Assembly: GCF_028389875.1 (NCBI RefSeq)
Contig: NC_084678.1
Span: 18,506,899-18,570,898, forward strand
DNA from: Rhea pennata
Taxonomy: Eukaryota > Chordata > Aves > Rheiformes > Rheidae
DNA: 64,000 nucleotides
Direction: 5' to 3'
The number at the start of each line of letters is the position of its first letter. Within the stretch, counting starts at the first letter, position 1. A program made the translations under genes and the position numbers. The notes beneath the pieces are model-generated. The model was not told the DNA's origin and ran no database searches. It saw only the letters and a program-made list of their open reading frames with translations. Shown here one piece after another: positions 1 to 12,400 of this stretch.

Positions 1-539
1 AGCTGGGCATGCCGAAGGAGCAAATGTGGCTGCAGCACTTGCTCCCAGAAGGCCTATGCACAGCCATTTGGGAACCACATTTTAAATGAAGCAAGTGCCA
101 GTTTTAGCACAGTTATTTTTAGTTTGTTCTTAGAAAAACGTCGTTCTATAAAGGAGATGTCCTGCCTGCTAAAAGGACTTGGACAGGACTCCTCAGGCAT
201 CTCAGCTGCACGTTTGCACAAGTTCCCAAGCAGAGCCCCCATGGTAACTTGCATGAAGGGCTCTGGTCTCAGTCACAAAAACAGCAGGATATCTGTTGGG
301 TAGGAAGGAGCCCAAAGAGGCTGTTTTAAGATGCCACTGGTTTAAAAAAGAGCTGCAGCTCTTTAAGCACCCACTTTACTGAAGGGTATAGCGAAACCCT
401 GCTGCGGACAAAGCCAGCGTTAGCCCTGGGTACGGCATGCCAAGCACCCTGGCAGCAACGCTCAGAAGGGGCACGAAATCGGCTGCCCTCCAAGGCTGAA
501 GCGACCCAACAGCCTCTGCTCCAGCGCGACGCCAGGAGC
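1..539. other. Unassigned DNA left of the CpG island, probably intron 1 of the left-hand gene
   Basis: No exon, repeat or RNA gene is recognisable here. If the minus-strand donor at 738-739 is real, this stretch is the 5' part of intron 1 of the gene lying to the left, which I infer to be CDH22. The short ORFs on both strands have no recognisable family features. Confidence 0.4.
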
Positions 540-1110
540 CCTCCGGGGTGCCGGGCCGTGCGGCCCGGCGGGCGGCGACCCCGGCCGCAGCCCGCGGCCC
601 CGGCAGGGCCAGAGCCCGCGCGCACCCGCGGCAGCGCCGGCGCCGAGCGGCACCGAAGTTTGCGGCGCGGCGGCGGACGGGGAAGTTGGGCTCCCCCGCG
701 GGGCCGCCCCCGCGCCCCGCCGCCCGCGACGGCTCTTACCTGGGGCGGCGGCCGCGGCCCCCCCGCGCGGGGCGCTCCCGCGGCATCCTGCGCGGCGGCG
801 GGCGGCACCGCGCACCCGGCTCCCAGCACGCGGAGCGGGGCGGCCCGTTCCCCCTTCCCCGGCCCCCGATCCCACGCCCCGGCCCCCGGCACGGAGCGGG
901 TCGCCGCCTCGGCGCCCCGGGCGGCGGCGGCGGCGAGCGGAGCCGGCTGCTGGCGCCTGGCGGGCGCGGAGCGAGGCGGGGCGCGGGGCGGCGGGTGCGC
1001 TGGGGATGCATGTGCGGCGAGAGCCGCCTTCCTCCCCGTCCCTTCCTTGCTCCCTTCCTTCCCTCCTTCCCTGGCAGCCCAGCCCAGCCCAGCCTCTGCT
1101 GGAGACTCTG
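540..1110 (-). promoter_or_regulatory. CpG island promoter with putative noncoding first exon of the left-hand gene (CDH22 by synteny)
   Basis: The stretch is extremely rich in G+C and CpG dinucleotides, unlike the flanks. On the minus strand a strong donor is present: the exon would end at 740 with CCAG followed by GTAAGAG at 739-733. Upstream on the same strand (1028-1072) lies a purine-rich GGAAGG-type tract, as is common near TATA-less vertebrate promoters. No cadherin-like coding sequence is present, so the exon would be untranslated. In human the order CDH22 - SLC35C2 - ELMO2 on one strand is known, and the other two genes here have the matching order and orientation. The CDH22 assignment is therefore synteny-based inference. 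The transcription start cannot be fixed from sequence; roughly 950-1110 is likely. Long ORFs in this block are artefacts of GC-rich sequence. Confidence 0.5.
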
Positions 1111-1123
1111 AGAATGCAGCGCC

Positions 1124-1310
1124 GGGTCCCCGCCCGGGACCGGCCCCGGCACCCGCCCCTGGGGACCACCCCGGGGCCCGGCCACGGCACCCTACCAGGG
1201 ACCAGGAGCGGGAACCACCTCTGGGGACTGACCATGGGCGGCAGCCCTGGTGCCCACCCCTGCAGGCCACCCTGGGGACCAGACCCAGGACCCACCTGGG
1301 GGGTCATAGT
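1124..1310. repeat. Degenerate GGGACC-type minisatellite
   Basis: Variants of the motif CTGGGGACC recur at about 1156, 1192, 1215 and 1268 with irregular spacing of roughly 25-55 bases, embedded in a C/G-rich context. This looks like a decayed tandem repeat at the edge of the CpG island. It has no coding support. Confidence 0.4.
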
Positions 1311-3030
1311 CCACACCCCAAAGCCAGCACAGTCTGCTGCAGCCTCAGCAGCTCCAGTCCGCTTGCCCTGTGCTACTTGTGTTGCCTCTGCCAATCTCAG
1401 TTTTGTTCCCCACTGTGGACTACCAGGAGGGATGAGGGCTATCCTGGGATTAGAGGGGTAAACCAAGGTGCTGAGGGGGCTTGGGGTGGACCTTGCCTCC
1501 TCCCACTCAGGCCCAGCAGTGCTTGGGGCTGAAAACATGCACATTCAGTGCATGGGCGTGCAGCACTGGGATGGGGTGCTGACATGGACCCCACCTCTTC
1601 CCCAGCTCTTGCATTGAGCTAGACCCTGGCAATGGGCAGCGGATTCCAGGGCCCAGTGGTGACTTAGCAAGGGCTCAGTTAGCAGCTCTGGACACACCAG
1701 GTGGGCTCTGGTCACTGTTGGAGCTTGGGGCTGGGGCTGGCTGGGTCACCTCCTGATGCACCTCGGCAGCCGTGGTGGCTGAGGGAGTCCCAGGTAAAGG
1801 GAATGCCCTGTTGCTCCATTTGTGCAGCACCTTGCACAAAGCAGACCAGGCCTGTTCCTGGCCATTTTGGGCAAGAAACAGTGGAACCCAGTAGGAGAGT
1901 TTCTATCCCTATACTGCCTGGGCATGGTTCTTCCTGCACAGACAGCTGGCCTGCAGGCCCCGGGGGAGGCGGATGGAAAGCAAACCAAGAGGATGGTTTA
2001 TTATCACAGCATGAATCCTGGGGGAGCGGCTCCTCCTTCCAGGACCCAGAGGAGAACAGGACACAGATCCAGCAGTGGGCGCAGGCTGTCCTCCTCCTCC
2101 CTCTTGCACTGGCTGTCACAAGGCTTTACATCCTCATATTACTGCATGACTCCCATCCTCAAAGGCTGATGAGGCACTGAAAAAGACCCCCCCCAAAATG
2201 CTCACTACCAGCTCTCTCATACATGGAAACATCTAGAAATGCTGTGGATCACATGATGAGTGCCAGAAACCTTCCAGCTACAGGCACGGCTGCCAAAGTA
2301 GGTCCCACTCATGCCTGATGCTCTTGTAGGGATAGGAGCAAAGCCTAGAGTGCAGCTGCTCCACTGCTAACACTGTCTGCAAATAGAGACCTTGCTCAGT
2401 GCCAGCCTAGCCCTCGAGCAGCTAGCAAGCTCTTGTGCCAACATTGGCACGGTCACTGGGAACACCCAGACCTTTCCCCTGGGACAGCTGAGAGGTGCTG
2501 CCTGCAGCCCAGATGGAGACCAGCCCACTTGGCAGAAAGCATCCAGTAAGATGGCATCATACTGTGTGGATACTGTTCCAGTATTTGGCTGTAGCTGTGT
2601 TGCCCTTCTTTCACCTGCTTTTGCTGAGGCCCTGTAGCACTGGAGCCAGGGAATGCTCCTCTCTCCTGCCATTGCTCCTCTCCCCATGTCAAGGCTGCTT
2701 CATGCCCTCTTCTGCTGTCCTCCAGGGTGCTGCTATGGCCAGCAGGTGTGCCCCAGCCCAGCTCCCAAGCCAGCCCAGCCCCGAAGTGTAACAAGAGGTG
2801 TTGTAAGAGTCCTCTGAAACACCTGAAATTGGCAATGCCTGAGGCATGCCCAGGTCTCACAGGAGCACGAGACCAGGAGTACCATGTGCTGTGGGGAGGG
2901 GACCAGAGAGAACGCAGGGCAGGAGAACAAGGACCACCCATGACATGATCGCTCGCTTTGGGAATACAGCTCCCCACACACACGAACATGGAATGTTGCC
3001 TCCATAGCCCCATCCTCCAGCCTTTCTCTC
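1311..3030. other. Gene-free GC-rich intergenic DNA
   Basis: No exon chain, repeat family or RNA gene recognised. There is a short C-run at about 2187-2195. ORFs on both strands are short and show no family features. Confidence 0.5.
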
Positions 3031-3119
3031 AAATATCTGCATTGTTTCCCATCGCTTTCATGTCATGTCTTGCATTCAATGATGGAAGGATGGATTGGTA
3101 TCTTTTGATTCGTTGCCTT

Positions 3120-3490
3120 CCCCTTTATCTACACAGCGATTTAGTCCCCAGCTGACTTTTCCTCTCCTCCTATTCCCATCATTGCTTTACCCCAGTATTC
3201 AAATAGCTCCTTTGTATTTCTTAGCTCTCCTTCACTTGCAGCACTCTTTCTTCCCTTATTCTGGTGTACTCTCCCCATTTCATTGAGCTCCAGGACCTTT
3301 TGTTTTGTTCTATCCCTATCTCTCTCTTCCTTTCTGCTAGTCACTTGTTCCTTTTCTATCTTCCTTGTGGAGATTTGTCTTCTCTGCTCTGTCCCTTTCA
3401 CTCATTTATTCTCCTTATCTCTTTTTGCTCCTTCCTATTCCTTTTCCCAGTCTTTTCACACATACACACCCCTTTCTCTGTGTGCCTTTG
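3120..3490 (+). repeat. Polypyrimidine (T/C-rich) low-complexity tract
   Basis: The plus strand is strongly biased to T and C over about 370 bases, with runs of TTCC and TCTC interrupted by A. It ends in a good-looking plus-strand acceptor, TTTGTCTGCAG at about 3488-3498, but no downstream coding exon follows. It is probably a low-complexity tract rather than part of a gene. Confidence 0.5.
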
Positions 3491-3599
3491 TCTGCAGGAG
3501 CTGAAAGTTAAAAGCTTTTCCAACTTGATCCTGAGAAGCTTTTCCTGGAGCTTTCATCTCCACAGCAAATTTGTAAAACTATTCAGATTGAAGGGCCAT

Positions 3600-5934
3600 G
3601 ACATGAACAACTGAAGAAATATCAGAAAGAAATGGGGCTCCCAACATGGGATGGAAATTTGCCTTCTCCAAGGAAATCTCCCTGGTTCACTAACACTGAG
3701 ATTATTTCTCTCTGCTGCTCTTGTAAATGCAAGATAAAAACTGTTTCCCAGGATTTTCTCTTCCTGGTCTCCTCCTCCCTGGTGAACCTGGTGCTGGGAG
3801 AGGTAGGCAGGGTGCCTGGGAGCTCCCCATCACCTCCTGCCAAATGTGGTAGCCATCAGCCCACTTGCTCTCCATCCTAACAGCTCCCACCAGGTTTGTC
3901 ATTCCTACTCTACCACCAGCTGCTGGCCAGAGAAGAGAGTTGATCATGTCAGGGAAGATGCTCTGCCTCTTGTCCCATCTTGCCCCCTGCTCCGTGTCCT
4001 TTCTAACACGGCAGAGATCAGGTGAGTGTCCCAGGTGAGGTGTCGCTGACCTCTTCCAGCTGCCAAAGAAGTTCTTTTCTTTACCCCTTGCTCAGGTGCT
4101 CCATGCATGGTTCAGCATTGTTTGGGCTACAGCAGCTGCAGACGACTTCAGGAAAATTCAAGGAGGAAGTGCTTCAGACCACTGTTTTCATGGTGCTCCT
4201 GCATGGCTTGTGCTTTGCAGGGTTTATGCATAAGCAGGAGAGGGTAGATGATGGTACCTGTGATCAGTGCCAGGGAGTTCCTGAGCTGCTGGCATAGATT
4301 TCTACTGTGTCACATGGAGCAGGCCGAAGTGCTGCGTGCTTACTTGGAAATTTGTTGCTGAGAAGCCTGTGAATCCTGGCTACTCTCACAACTCTGGCAG
4401 AGATTAATCTCGCTAAATACTCCTACTTCTTCTCTGTTGGAGAAATGGATTCAGCACAGGACAAGCTCTGTGACTCACCTCTCTGTTGGCAGAGCCAGCT
4501 CCCATTAATCTAACTCCCTATCCAATGTCCACGCATGGCTGGCAGGCAATCCATCTCCAATCCAGCTATCTGTCCTGGACCCAGCTACCCTGTCAGTCAC
4601 AGCCTGCCTAATGCTGGGTGCCCTACACTGCTTCTCCATGCTGGGAGAGGGGCAGCCTGCACCCCTCCCCGACATGATGGCAGGGAACAGAAGCTGGGAT
4701 GGGAGCCTGCCAGGCCCTGGGCAGAATCTGGCTTTGGTGGGAGCCCAGCAGACTGCTGTTCATTCTCTGACCTGACCTGGCCTCAACTCAGAGGAACAAA
4801 CACAGACCACATAGCTCAGCCCCATCAGTATTGCTTATTCACGGGGGCAAGGATTCAGTCTTCTCCTGCCCTCTAAGTTCATCCTGAAGGGAGGTGGGCT
4901 GGCAGAAGGGCTTTGCTCCCAGGGCTGCAGCACAGAATGCCAGGAGGCTGCATGGAAATAAGTCCCCCATCAGACTTCCTGCAGAGGGTGCCTGGGTGGC
5001 CACATTTGCTCCTGCTGTGCTTGGCAGCCATCCCTTGCAAGCAGCATGTCCTTTCATCACACTGTCTGTCTCCTGGGGACTGCAACATGTGATGCCACAT
5101 TACATGCCTGGACTGCCTCCTGCCTTTCTCTGGATGCTGCCCGAGTGCATGTCTAGAAGGACAGATCCCACAGGCTGGCTGTGGCCTCAGGTCCTTTCTT
5201 CATACCCGATGGCTAGGGAGAGGTCTCTGCACCCCCACAGAGGCTCAGATGCTGTGGTTCTTGCGCAACATAGAAGCAAGACATGAAAGCAGCAACGCTA
5301 TGCTCAGATAGATGCCGCAGGGTTGAGGTTGCTCCTTAACACACCACAGAACATGCCCCACACAAGGTCAGAACTGATATGATGTGGTTAGAATGGCACG
5401 GCCCAGCCCTGCCCTAAGTTTGCTGGGCATAAGTGGGCTCAAACCCCCAACCTACTGCCCAGAGCAAACTCTCTCACCCAACTTGCTCCTGCCAGCCCAA
5501 CAGGCTGGACCGGCCCTGCCTTGCTTGGGCTCTTTGGTGCTATTGTCAGTCTTTAGCTGGGAGCATTGCTGTCGTCCCAGGCATTTAGGTACTGCATGCC
5601 ACTGTAGCATGGCAGTTCTCCCCCATCTTTATTCTCCCCAAGTACCGTGTCATTTGCAGACTCTACGGTGTCAGCCTTGTGATTAGATTCCAATGCCTTT
5701 ATGAATAATTTGTTGAGCAATTATAAAGCAAATATTTAATTGAACTTTATGTAAAATTGCTTCTGCCTCTGAGCACAGAGCCACTGGTTTGAGATGGGAA
5801 ATTGTATGACTTCACATCAGGCACCAAGAACCTAGTAAGAACCCTGAAATCAAACCATCAAACACCTTCCCCAGGATCCTGTGGTCTGCATGCAGACAGC
5901 TGGCTCTGAGCCTCTTCCCAGCTAAGCCTATGTG
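3600..5934. other. Gene-free intergenic DNA
   Basis: No gene or repeat recognised. The only outstanding stretch is a short AT-rich island at 5690-5775, listed separately. Confidence 0.5.
5690..5775. promoter_or_regulatory. AT-rich motif island, candidate regulatory element
   Basis: A sharply AT-rich block in GC-rich surroundings. It holds several homeodomain-type cores (CAATTA, TTTAATTG) and a TTTATGAATAA stretch. Its regulatory role is inferred from composition and motif density only. Confidence 0.25.
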
Positions 5935-6464
5935 CTTCAGCCCTGGTGAGGCCTCATCTCAAGTACTGTGTCCAGTTCTGGGCTCCCCAGTACAAGAGAG
6001 ACATGGAGCTACTGGAGAGAGTCCAGCGTAGGGCTACGAAGATGGTCAGAGGGCTGGAACATCTGCACTGTGAGGAACGGCTGCGAGAGCTGGGCCTCTT
6101 CAGCCTGGGGAAGAGAAGACTGAGGGGGGATCTTATCAATGTGTATAAGTACCTGAAGGGAGAGTGTCAAGGGGACGGGGACAAACTCTTTTCAGTTGTC
6201 CCATGTGACAGGACAAGAGGCAATGGGCAGAAATTGAATCACAGGAAGTTCCGCCTGAACGTGAGGGGGAATTTCTTCACTGTGAGAGTGATGGAGCACT
6301 GGCACAAGTTGCCCAGAGAGGTTGTGGAGTCTCCTTCTCTGGAGATATTCAAGGCCCACCTGGATACAGCCATGTCTAACATGCTCTAGGTGACCCTGCT
6401 GAGCAGGGTGGACTAGATGATCTCCAGAGGTCCCTTCCAACCTTACTGATTCTATGATTCTATG
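5935..6464 (+). mobile_element. CR1 LINE, 5'-truncated copy with open ORF2 C-terminus
   Basis: The stretch encodes the C-terminal end of the CR1 ORF2 protein downstream of the reverse transcriptase core. The open frame 5946-6389 contains the typical stretches [20 protein letters not shown] and [16 protein letters not shown]. After the stop come the standard GTGGACTAGATGATCTCC segment and a tail of two ATTCTATG units ending at 6464, the hallmark CR1 3' end. CR1 copies are normally truncated at the 5' end and make no poly(A) tail, as here. The frame has no stop over about 147 codons, so the insertion is fairly young. It shares most of its 3' 440 bases with the copy at 53915-54357. This fragment cannot be autonomous because the endonuclease and most of the reverse transcriptase are missing. 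Confidence 0.95.
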
Positions 6465-9400
6465 AAAAGCATGTGGGGATATGGTAAGGGATGGCTTTAC
6501 ACTGGCCTCAGATGCATCAGCTGCAAGATTTCAGATAAGGTCTCCTCCCTGAGGAGTGTGTCCTTGGTCACTAGCAGAAGCACACATCTTCTTCAGCTGG
6601 GCACATGGCAGCAGAAAGGACTAACTGGAGCATTCCCATTGGTGTCAGCTACTGCGTGACTGGAGATACTCTGAAAGAGCTGTGCATGAAGTATTTCACC
6701 GTAGAAAACATCTTTGTGACAAGATGTTGGCAATCAGATTTCAGCTCAAAAATGAGGACAGGTGTGGAGATCCTGCCTTGCTTTCTTCCAGTCCTTTTCC
6801 TTCCAGGACAAGACTGGAGTACATAGATGGGAAATTTGCACTGCAGCTGACCCTGCAGCTCCTGTAACACAGAAAGGGAAATGCCTTTTGTCCACCGGAC
6901 TACCTTTGGCTCACCAGACGTGTCCCAGCAGCATTGGTCACCAGTCTGAATTCATAATAAGAGCTTTGGCACCAGGGCGCCCATCCTGGGAGAGGCTCTT
7001 CAGTGTACGCAAAAGCCAGTGGTCTGTGCAGAAATACTGTGTACCATGACATCATCTGCCAGCCCAGCTGGAAGAATTTGAGTGCAAGGGTCTGAAGACA
7101 CCTCGAATTGGCCATGGCATCATTTCTGCAGCAAAAAACATCTATATCAGCAAAACCAACAGAACTGGATGAAATCCTAATTTACTATGGTCTGTAAAAG
7201 AGGCTGAAGTGTCTATTTTCAGCGAGGCGAATTTGAAATCGAAAGAGGAAAACGAGTGCACTGAAGAGATCAGAAGCTCCTTTCCAAGTGCATATCTGGT
7301 GCAGGTAATTGCTAACCGACCTGGAGGGGCTCTTGAAATGGACCTGATTCTGCTGCACACACCGCCTCTGGGAGCAGTGAGGCATGCCTAGGTGGTGCTC
7401 GCAACTGAGAGGCTGGCGTGACAGGGCAGGCTGCTACCTGGTCAGGACACTTACAAGGGAAAATGCAAGGTCTGAGACCGGGGGGTGCTGGCAAAGAAGG
7501 CCACAGTGACTGGAGTGGTGCTCACCACTGAAGTGTTCTGAGCCCAGCCAGAGTATGAAAAGAGGACTAGTCTGCCATATGAAGTGGAAGCCTGTCCTTG
7601 CACAGACGCAGGTCTGTTTGCACTGAAGAGAGGACAACTTGGATCCTTGCCTGCAATGGCTGTGCTGAGGCACTGGGAAGGAACGGATGGGAAGTTTGCT
7701 TGGAGGAGCACAACAGCTGAGGCACTGGATCTGGACCAAGAAGTGAGAGCTGAAGTCTCTGCTCAGTACTGAGGGGTGCAGAAATGCAATTCACACTGGT
7801 GACAGAAATGCATGCTTACTAGTTTCTCTGCTTAGATCATAGTAAGAACAAGTTCCCCACAGGAGCACAGGGATATCCCCTTCACAACCAGCAATTTCTT
7901 GCCTCTCAGCTCAGCCTGGACAGCACCTACACTTGGCTCTGTGACAGTCCCTGGTCACTTTGCTTTTCTGGTCACGAATGCAGCAGCACAACTTACCCTT
8001 CAGCTCCCAGTCACATGCTCCCTGCTGCCAGCTCACCCCAGGACCAGGTCCATTAGCCATTGCCTCTGGCAGCTCCCCTTGCTTCCCAGCCCTTGACGCT
8101 TTTTACTCACAGGTGTTAAAGGTTCCTTTCAAGAGGCACCTTTCTGCTTCCTCTGCAATACAGGCATTTCTTTAATAAACAGCAATTGTGCTGGCTCTGT
8201 GATGTCTGGCTTCAAACTTTCATCTCCACTGCAAGTTGTGCCCAGCATGAAATGCTGCCACTCAACCTATAAAATTAATAGCTGGGGCAGTTGTTTGTAT
8301 TAGTGATTCAGCGTCAGCCTTGCTGGTCTGGTCCCAGACAGCAGCTTTGAAGAAAACCCGACAGCAAGTGTTTGGACCTGCCAGTGGCCAGGCAGACTAC
8401 ATGACTGAGAGGTGAGCTTGGGAGGATGACGCCTCGCAGTGGGGTGAGCTCACACGAAGCCCTGCTTTGGGGCACACAGGTGCTTGTTCTAGTCTGCCTT
8501 TGCTCCCTACAGCTACAGCTGGGCACATGGCTCGCTATCTAGCTGGTGCAAGAGAGTAGATGATTGAAGCCATCTCCTAGGTGTGCAATATAACAAATAA
8601 GAGCAAAGAAAAGGGAAGAAAGACAGAGGTGCCTAATGCAGGGTCAGGGCTGTATCCAACTGTCCCAGCTAGCTGGAAAGCTTAGGACAGGGCTAACAGG
8701 CAGGAAAAGCATTATACAGCCTGCTTTTGTCGTCATCTCCCCAGTAAACACACACACTCCTCCTGTGGCCGTGTCACTAACTGAGAATAGAGATAAGTGG
8801 GGCTCAGACCAGTTGCAATTTTCACATAAAGAACATATGAGAACAGTGTAGCACAGTCACATGCAGTGAAAACTACAGTGTCTACAAAAAAAGTGGAGAG
8901 GGTTTAAGCTGGAAAGTAGTCGTTGTTTACTTCTGGTGTTAGGATGGCCTTTAGACTCACATCCCAGAAAGGCCAAGGAATCTAACCACTTTTGGAACAG
9001 AATGGTGCTGTAATGGCTGAGTCCAGCACTCTGAGGGATACGGGTTCCGGACAAGCAAGACCACCACAGTGTGGTCAGAAGGGACTAGCAAAGTCCCCCT
9101 ACACTGCAGGGGAGGATCCTCTGTCCCATATCTATATCTGGCAGGTGCAGCATCAGACCCCCAGCTCTGCTTGTCCTTCTTTATGCCTAGTTTCCCTCAA
9201 CCCAGCTCCTGCTCATCTACCATCATCACACCCACTCCCTGCAATAGATGATCCCTATGCACATCCAGTCAGTCCCCTGGCTTCCTTCACCTCCCTGGTA
9301 GACCCTGTTGTATTGAGCCCTCTTTAAAGTTATGCTTTCCTTGTGCCAATTATTTTTCTGTTTTTGCAGGCTTCTCTGTGTATCATTTCATGATAAGCTT

Positions 9401-12400
9401 CTGGGACTTTTCCAAGGTGTAATTACAGGAATCTGAACCTCCCGAAAGGCATGTTGTATGTGCATCATGTTGAGCTCCTTTTTGTTCATTCAGTTTCCAG
9501 GATCCAGAGAATTAGCCTAACTTTCTAAAAATGTTAGTATTTCCAAACTGTGCAATTACATCTTCCCTAGTACTTTTCAAACAGGCTAGTGTACATATTT
9601 TTAGAACAGACTGAAACACAGTTCATCATGCTCCTTGTGCATATAACTAAGTATCACCCATTCAGCTGCATTATGCCTTTCTTTTCTCTTTCCAGGGAGT
9701 CCATCCTACTAACCCACCTAGCCCTTTGTCTTAAAGTTAATCATGGCACCTCTTGACTCTGCACCACTTGACAGGGTGAAGCCTACAAGATGCTGTTACT
9801 GACAGAAGACTCTCCAGAGCCATGGCTCTACCTGCAGGTTTTACAATCACATGGTTCTGAAACACACTTTTACCTGGGTACATTTTAGTGCCACATTCAC
9901 TATGATTTGGAGTTTTCTGGGAACTACTTTTGCTTTTTGTAGTTGCACCATATCTCTTGCCAGTAATGGTTTCTCCTCACCAATGGGTTCTGCTCTTCTG
10001 CGTGAAAAGAGGTCTCTTGCCCAGCAGACTTCTGCGGTAGCAGCTGCTGGCTCTTGCTTGTGCATTTGCCTTTCCTTTAACACTATATGCAGCATTCCAG
10101 CGACTACTGCAGTCAGTGTTCACAATTCTGACAGTTCCTCAGCTCCACACATTATCATAGGTTGCTAATTATGTCACATATTGATTGACTACTTCTGCTT
10201 GCATACAAAGGATAGGCCATGTTCAAACGATTCATTGTTTTGTGGGATATTCAGTTAGCCACATTTAGTCATCTTTACATTTTCTCTTTTACGTTCCTTT
10301 CCTCCTCCCAGCCTGGGCACAGAGACTGGGGCTTTCGCTGGTGCTTCTTTCATCCGCACTAATTGCTGTTACATGGATCTCAAACTGCCTGACAGTTTTA
10401 GTTCTACTACCTTCCAGTAGGAAAGGGTTTAATGCTGGACCCTGTGATATTCCTGATAGTTCGCTCAAGAGTTCCTGCAAACCACTAAACCTCGTACTTA
10501 AATTTGTCAGAGCCACCTTGCAAAGAGAAGTAATGTATGGGAGGGAGATTGCCTCCACTGTGGCTGCTACTGAGCCATCCCTGACAAAGTGACATATCTT
10601 TCTGAAGAGCAAATAGTAGAGCGTTAAAAATAATTTTCCACAGTACCTTTCCGTGCCCCCTCTCCTGAGAACCAGCAGTACATGTGACATTGTGCAAGTA
10701 CAGACTACAGAGACCACTGATGGGAGCACAGACACAGTGGGACATACTGAGAGAAGTCTCATCTGCTTTCTGACCCTGCACACTGGAGCTCAGTGCACGC
10801 TGGGGGAGCCAAGCAGCAGCATACCCTACACTCAGCAAAGATGAGCAAACCAGTCAAATGCTCGGTGTTTGCTGCTCAGCCCACTACAAACTCTCCTTGT
10901 CGGCACCAGTAACTGGAGACAACAGGCTGGTGACCTTAGAGGCAGCTCCTTTCTCCTGGTAGCAGCTAGCCTGTGAGTCAGTTCTCCAGTTCAAGTCCAG
11001 CAGGCAGGTGCGTGTGCCAAGCCCTCTTCCCACAATGAGCAAGAAGCCACAGGCTAGGTAACAGCTCCCACTGTCCCACACTCTGATTCTGCTGCCAGTG
11101 CCAGCAATGAAGTGGGGCTGGGTGATCCAGAAGTCTCCTTTGCAAAGAGCAGTATCTGAACAGTTCTGCAGGAAGGGCAGGAAAGCACTACCTCTTCCAG
11201 GACAGACTCCCCAGAGCCTTTCCCTAGCAGCAGATACCTCTTCAGATTAACCTTTTTTCCAGCCTTTCCACGACCACCATTGACCAGAAGAACACCCTGC
11301 CCTCTGCTCCTGATGATGAGAAGCTTTGTGAGGCCTTCAACTCTCTGGGCTCTAGAGGGACGAAGACAGAAATACCCTCCAGGCAGTACACCAAGCCCTC
11401 CCCTTCCCCCCCGCCCCGGAGCTGATGGGCTCTCCTGCATCCAGTGCTGCCTGAGAACAGACTTGTGAGCCTGATGGACAGCACCCTGAGTGACAGAGAC
11501 AGGACAGTGCTGGGGCTTTGCAGGGGAACCTGGCCTTTATGCAGCCATCTGCAGTGTGCCTTGAGGCCAGTCTGTGCTCCTTCAGGTCTGTAGCTTAAGA
11601 AGTCACAGCACCTCTGTTCAGTTCTAGGACCCTTCCAGGGAGGTCTAAACCTGTCCTGTATGAGGCAGCTGGGCAAGACAGAGCCAGGCAAGATCATTTC
11701 CTACAGCAAATCAGTGTGTACTGGTCATGCAGATACAAGTGCAAAGGTGTCACCTCAGACCGTACTCTAATAAAAGTCCTTGCCAAAGGACAACTCCCTG
11801 AGATCCTGTCTGAAATCCACACAGAAACCTTACCTTAGCCTACCTTCTCTTCTGCCTTAAAACCAGCTTCTTTTTTGCAGAAACTTCTCTGAAAGCTGCC
11901 TCAGAAGGGTTTGCTATCAAATGTGAGTGCTTTTGGACTTGGCTTTCACCACTTTTCCCAAGGAAGAGGTCTGAGCTGCTGCAGGCCATTCAGCTTTTAG
12001 TTTACGTTCACTTGCAGATCTGTTTATAACAGGTCATATTTGTCCATTGCCTTCTTCCTAAACCTCAGAGCTGATAGAACACCCACACTGGTCTGGCATT
12101 TCCCTGCTCCTGGCCCTGGGCCAGCAAGCAGGGTCCTCAGACCCCCCCCTCCACACACACACACAAACATGGTGCGGTGGCTTGGCCCGTGGTGCTCTCC
12201 TACCTCGCAGCGATCCTCCAGTGCTGGTGCTGGGGAGCTGCCTCCTTGCAGAGCAGCAGCCTGCACGGGCAGCCAGACAAAAACAAGCCCACTGCCCCGT
12301 GGTGGCCAGGCAGCCTTAGCCTCCAGGCTGCCAGGACCCAGGAAGGACATGTCTGAGTGGGGCCAAGAAATGTTCAGCATTCAGCTCTGTGGGGGATCCT

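Noticed and set aside
326-1544. Long ORFs (up to 360 aa) on both strands across the left CpG island
   Set aside because: They overlap in several frames, are dominated by Ala, Gly, Arg and Pro, and have no family motif. GC-rich DNA has few stop codons.
3440-3560. Possible plus-strand exon after the acceptor TTTGTCTGCAG
   Set aside because: No coding similarity, no matching donor with a coherent frame, and no partner exons nearby.
10289-10783. A 164-aa minus-strand ORF with a smaller one at 9847-10095, possibly a decayed retroelement
   Set aside because: I could not match either translation to a gag, pol or any other known protein pattern. Left unassigned.
10985-10998. AGTTCAAGTCC, like a tRNA B box (also near 32700)
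   Set aside because: No A box at the right distance and no cloverleaf stems around either site.
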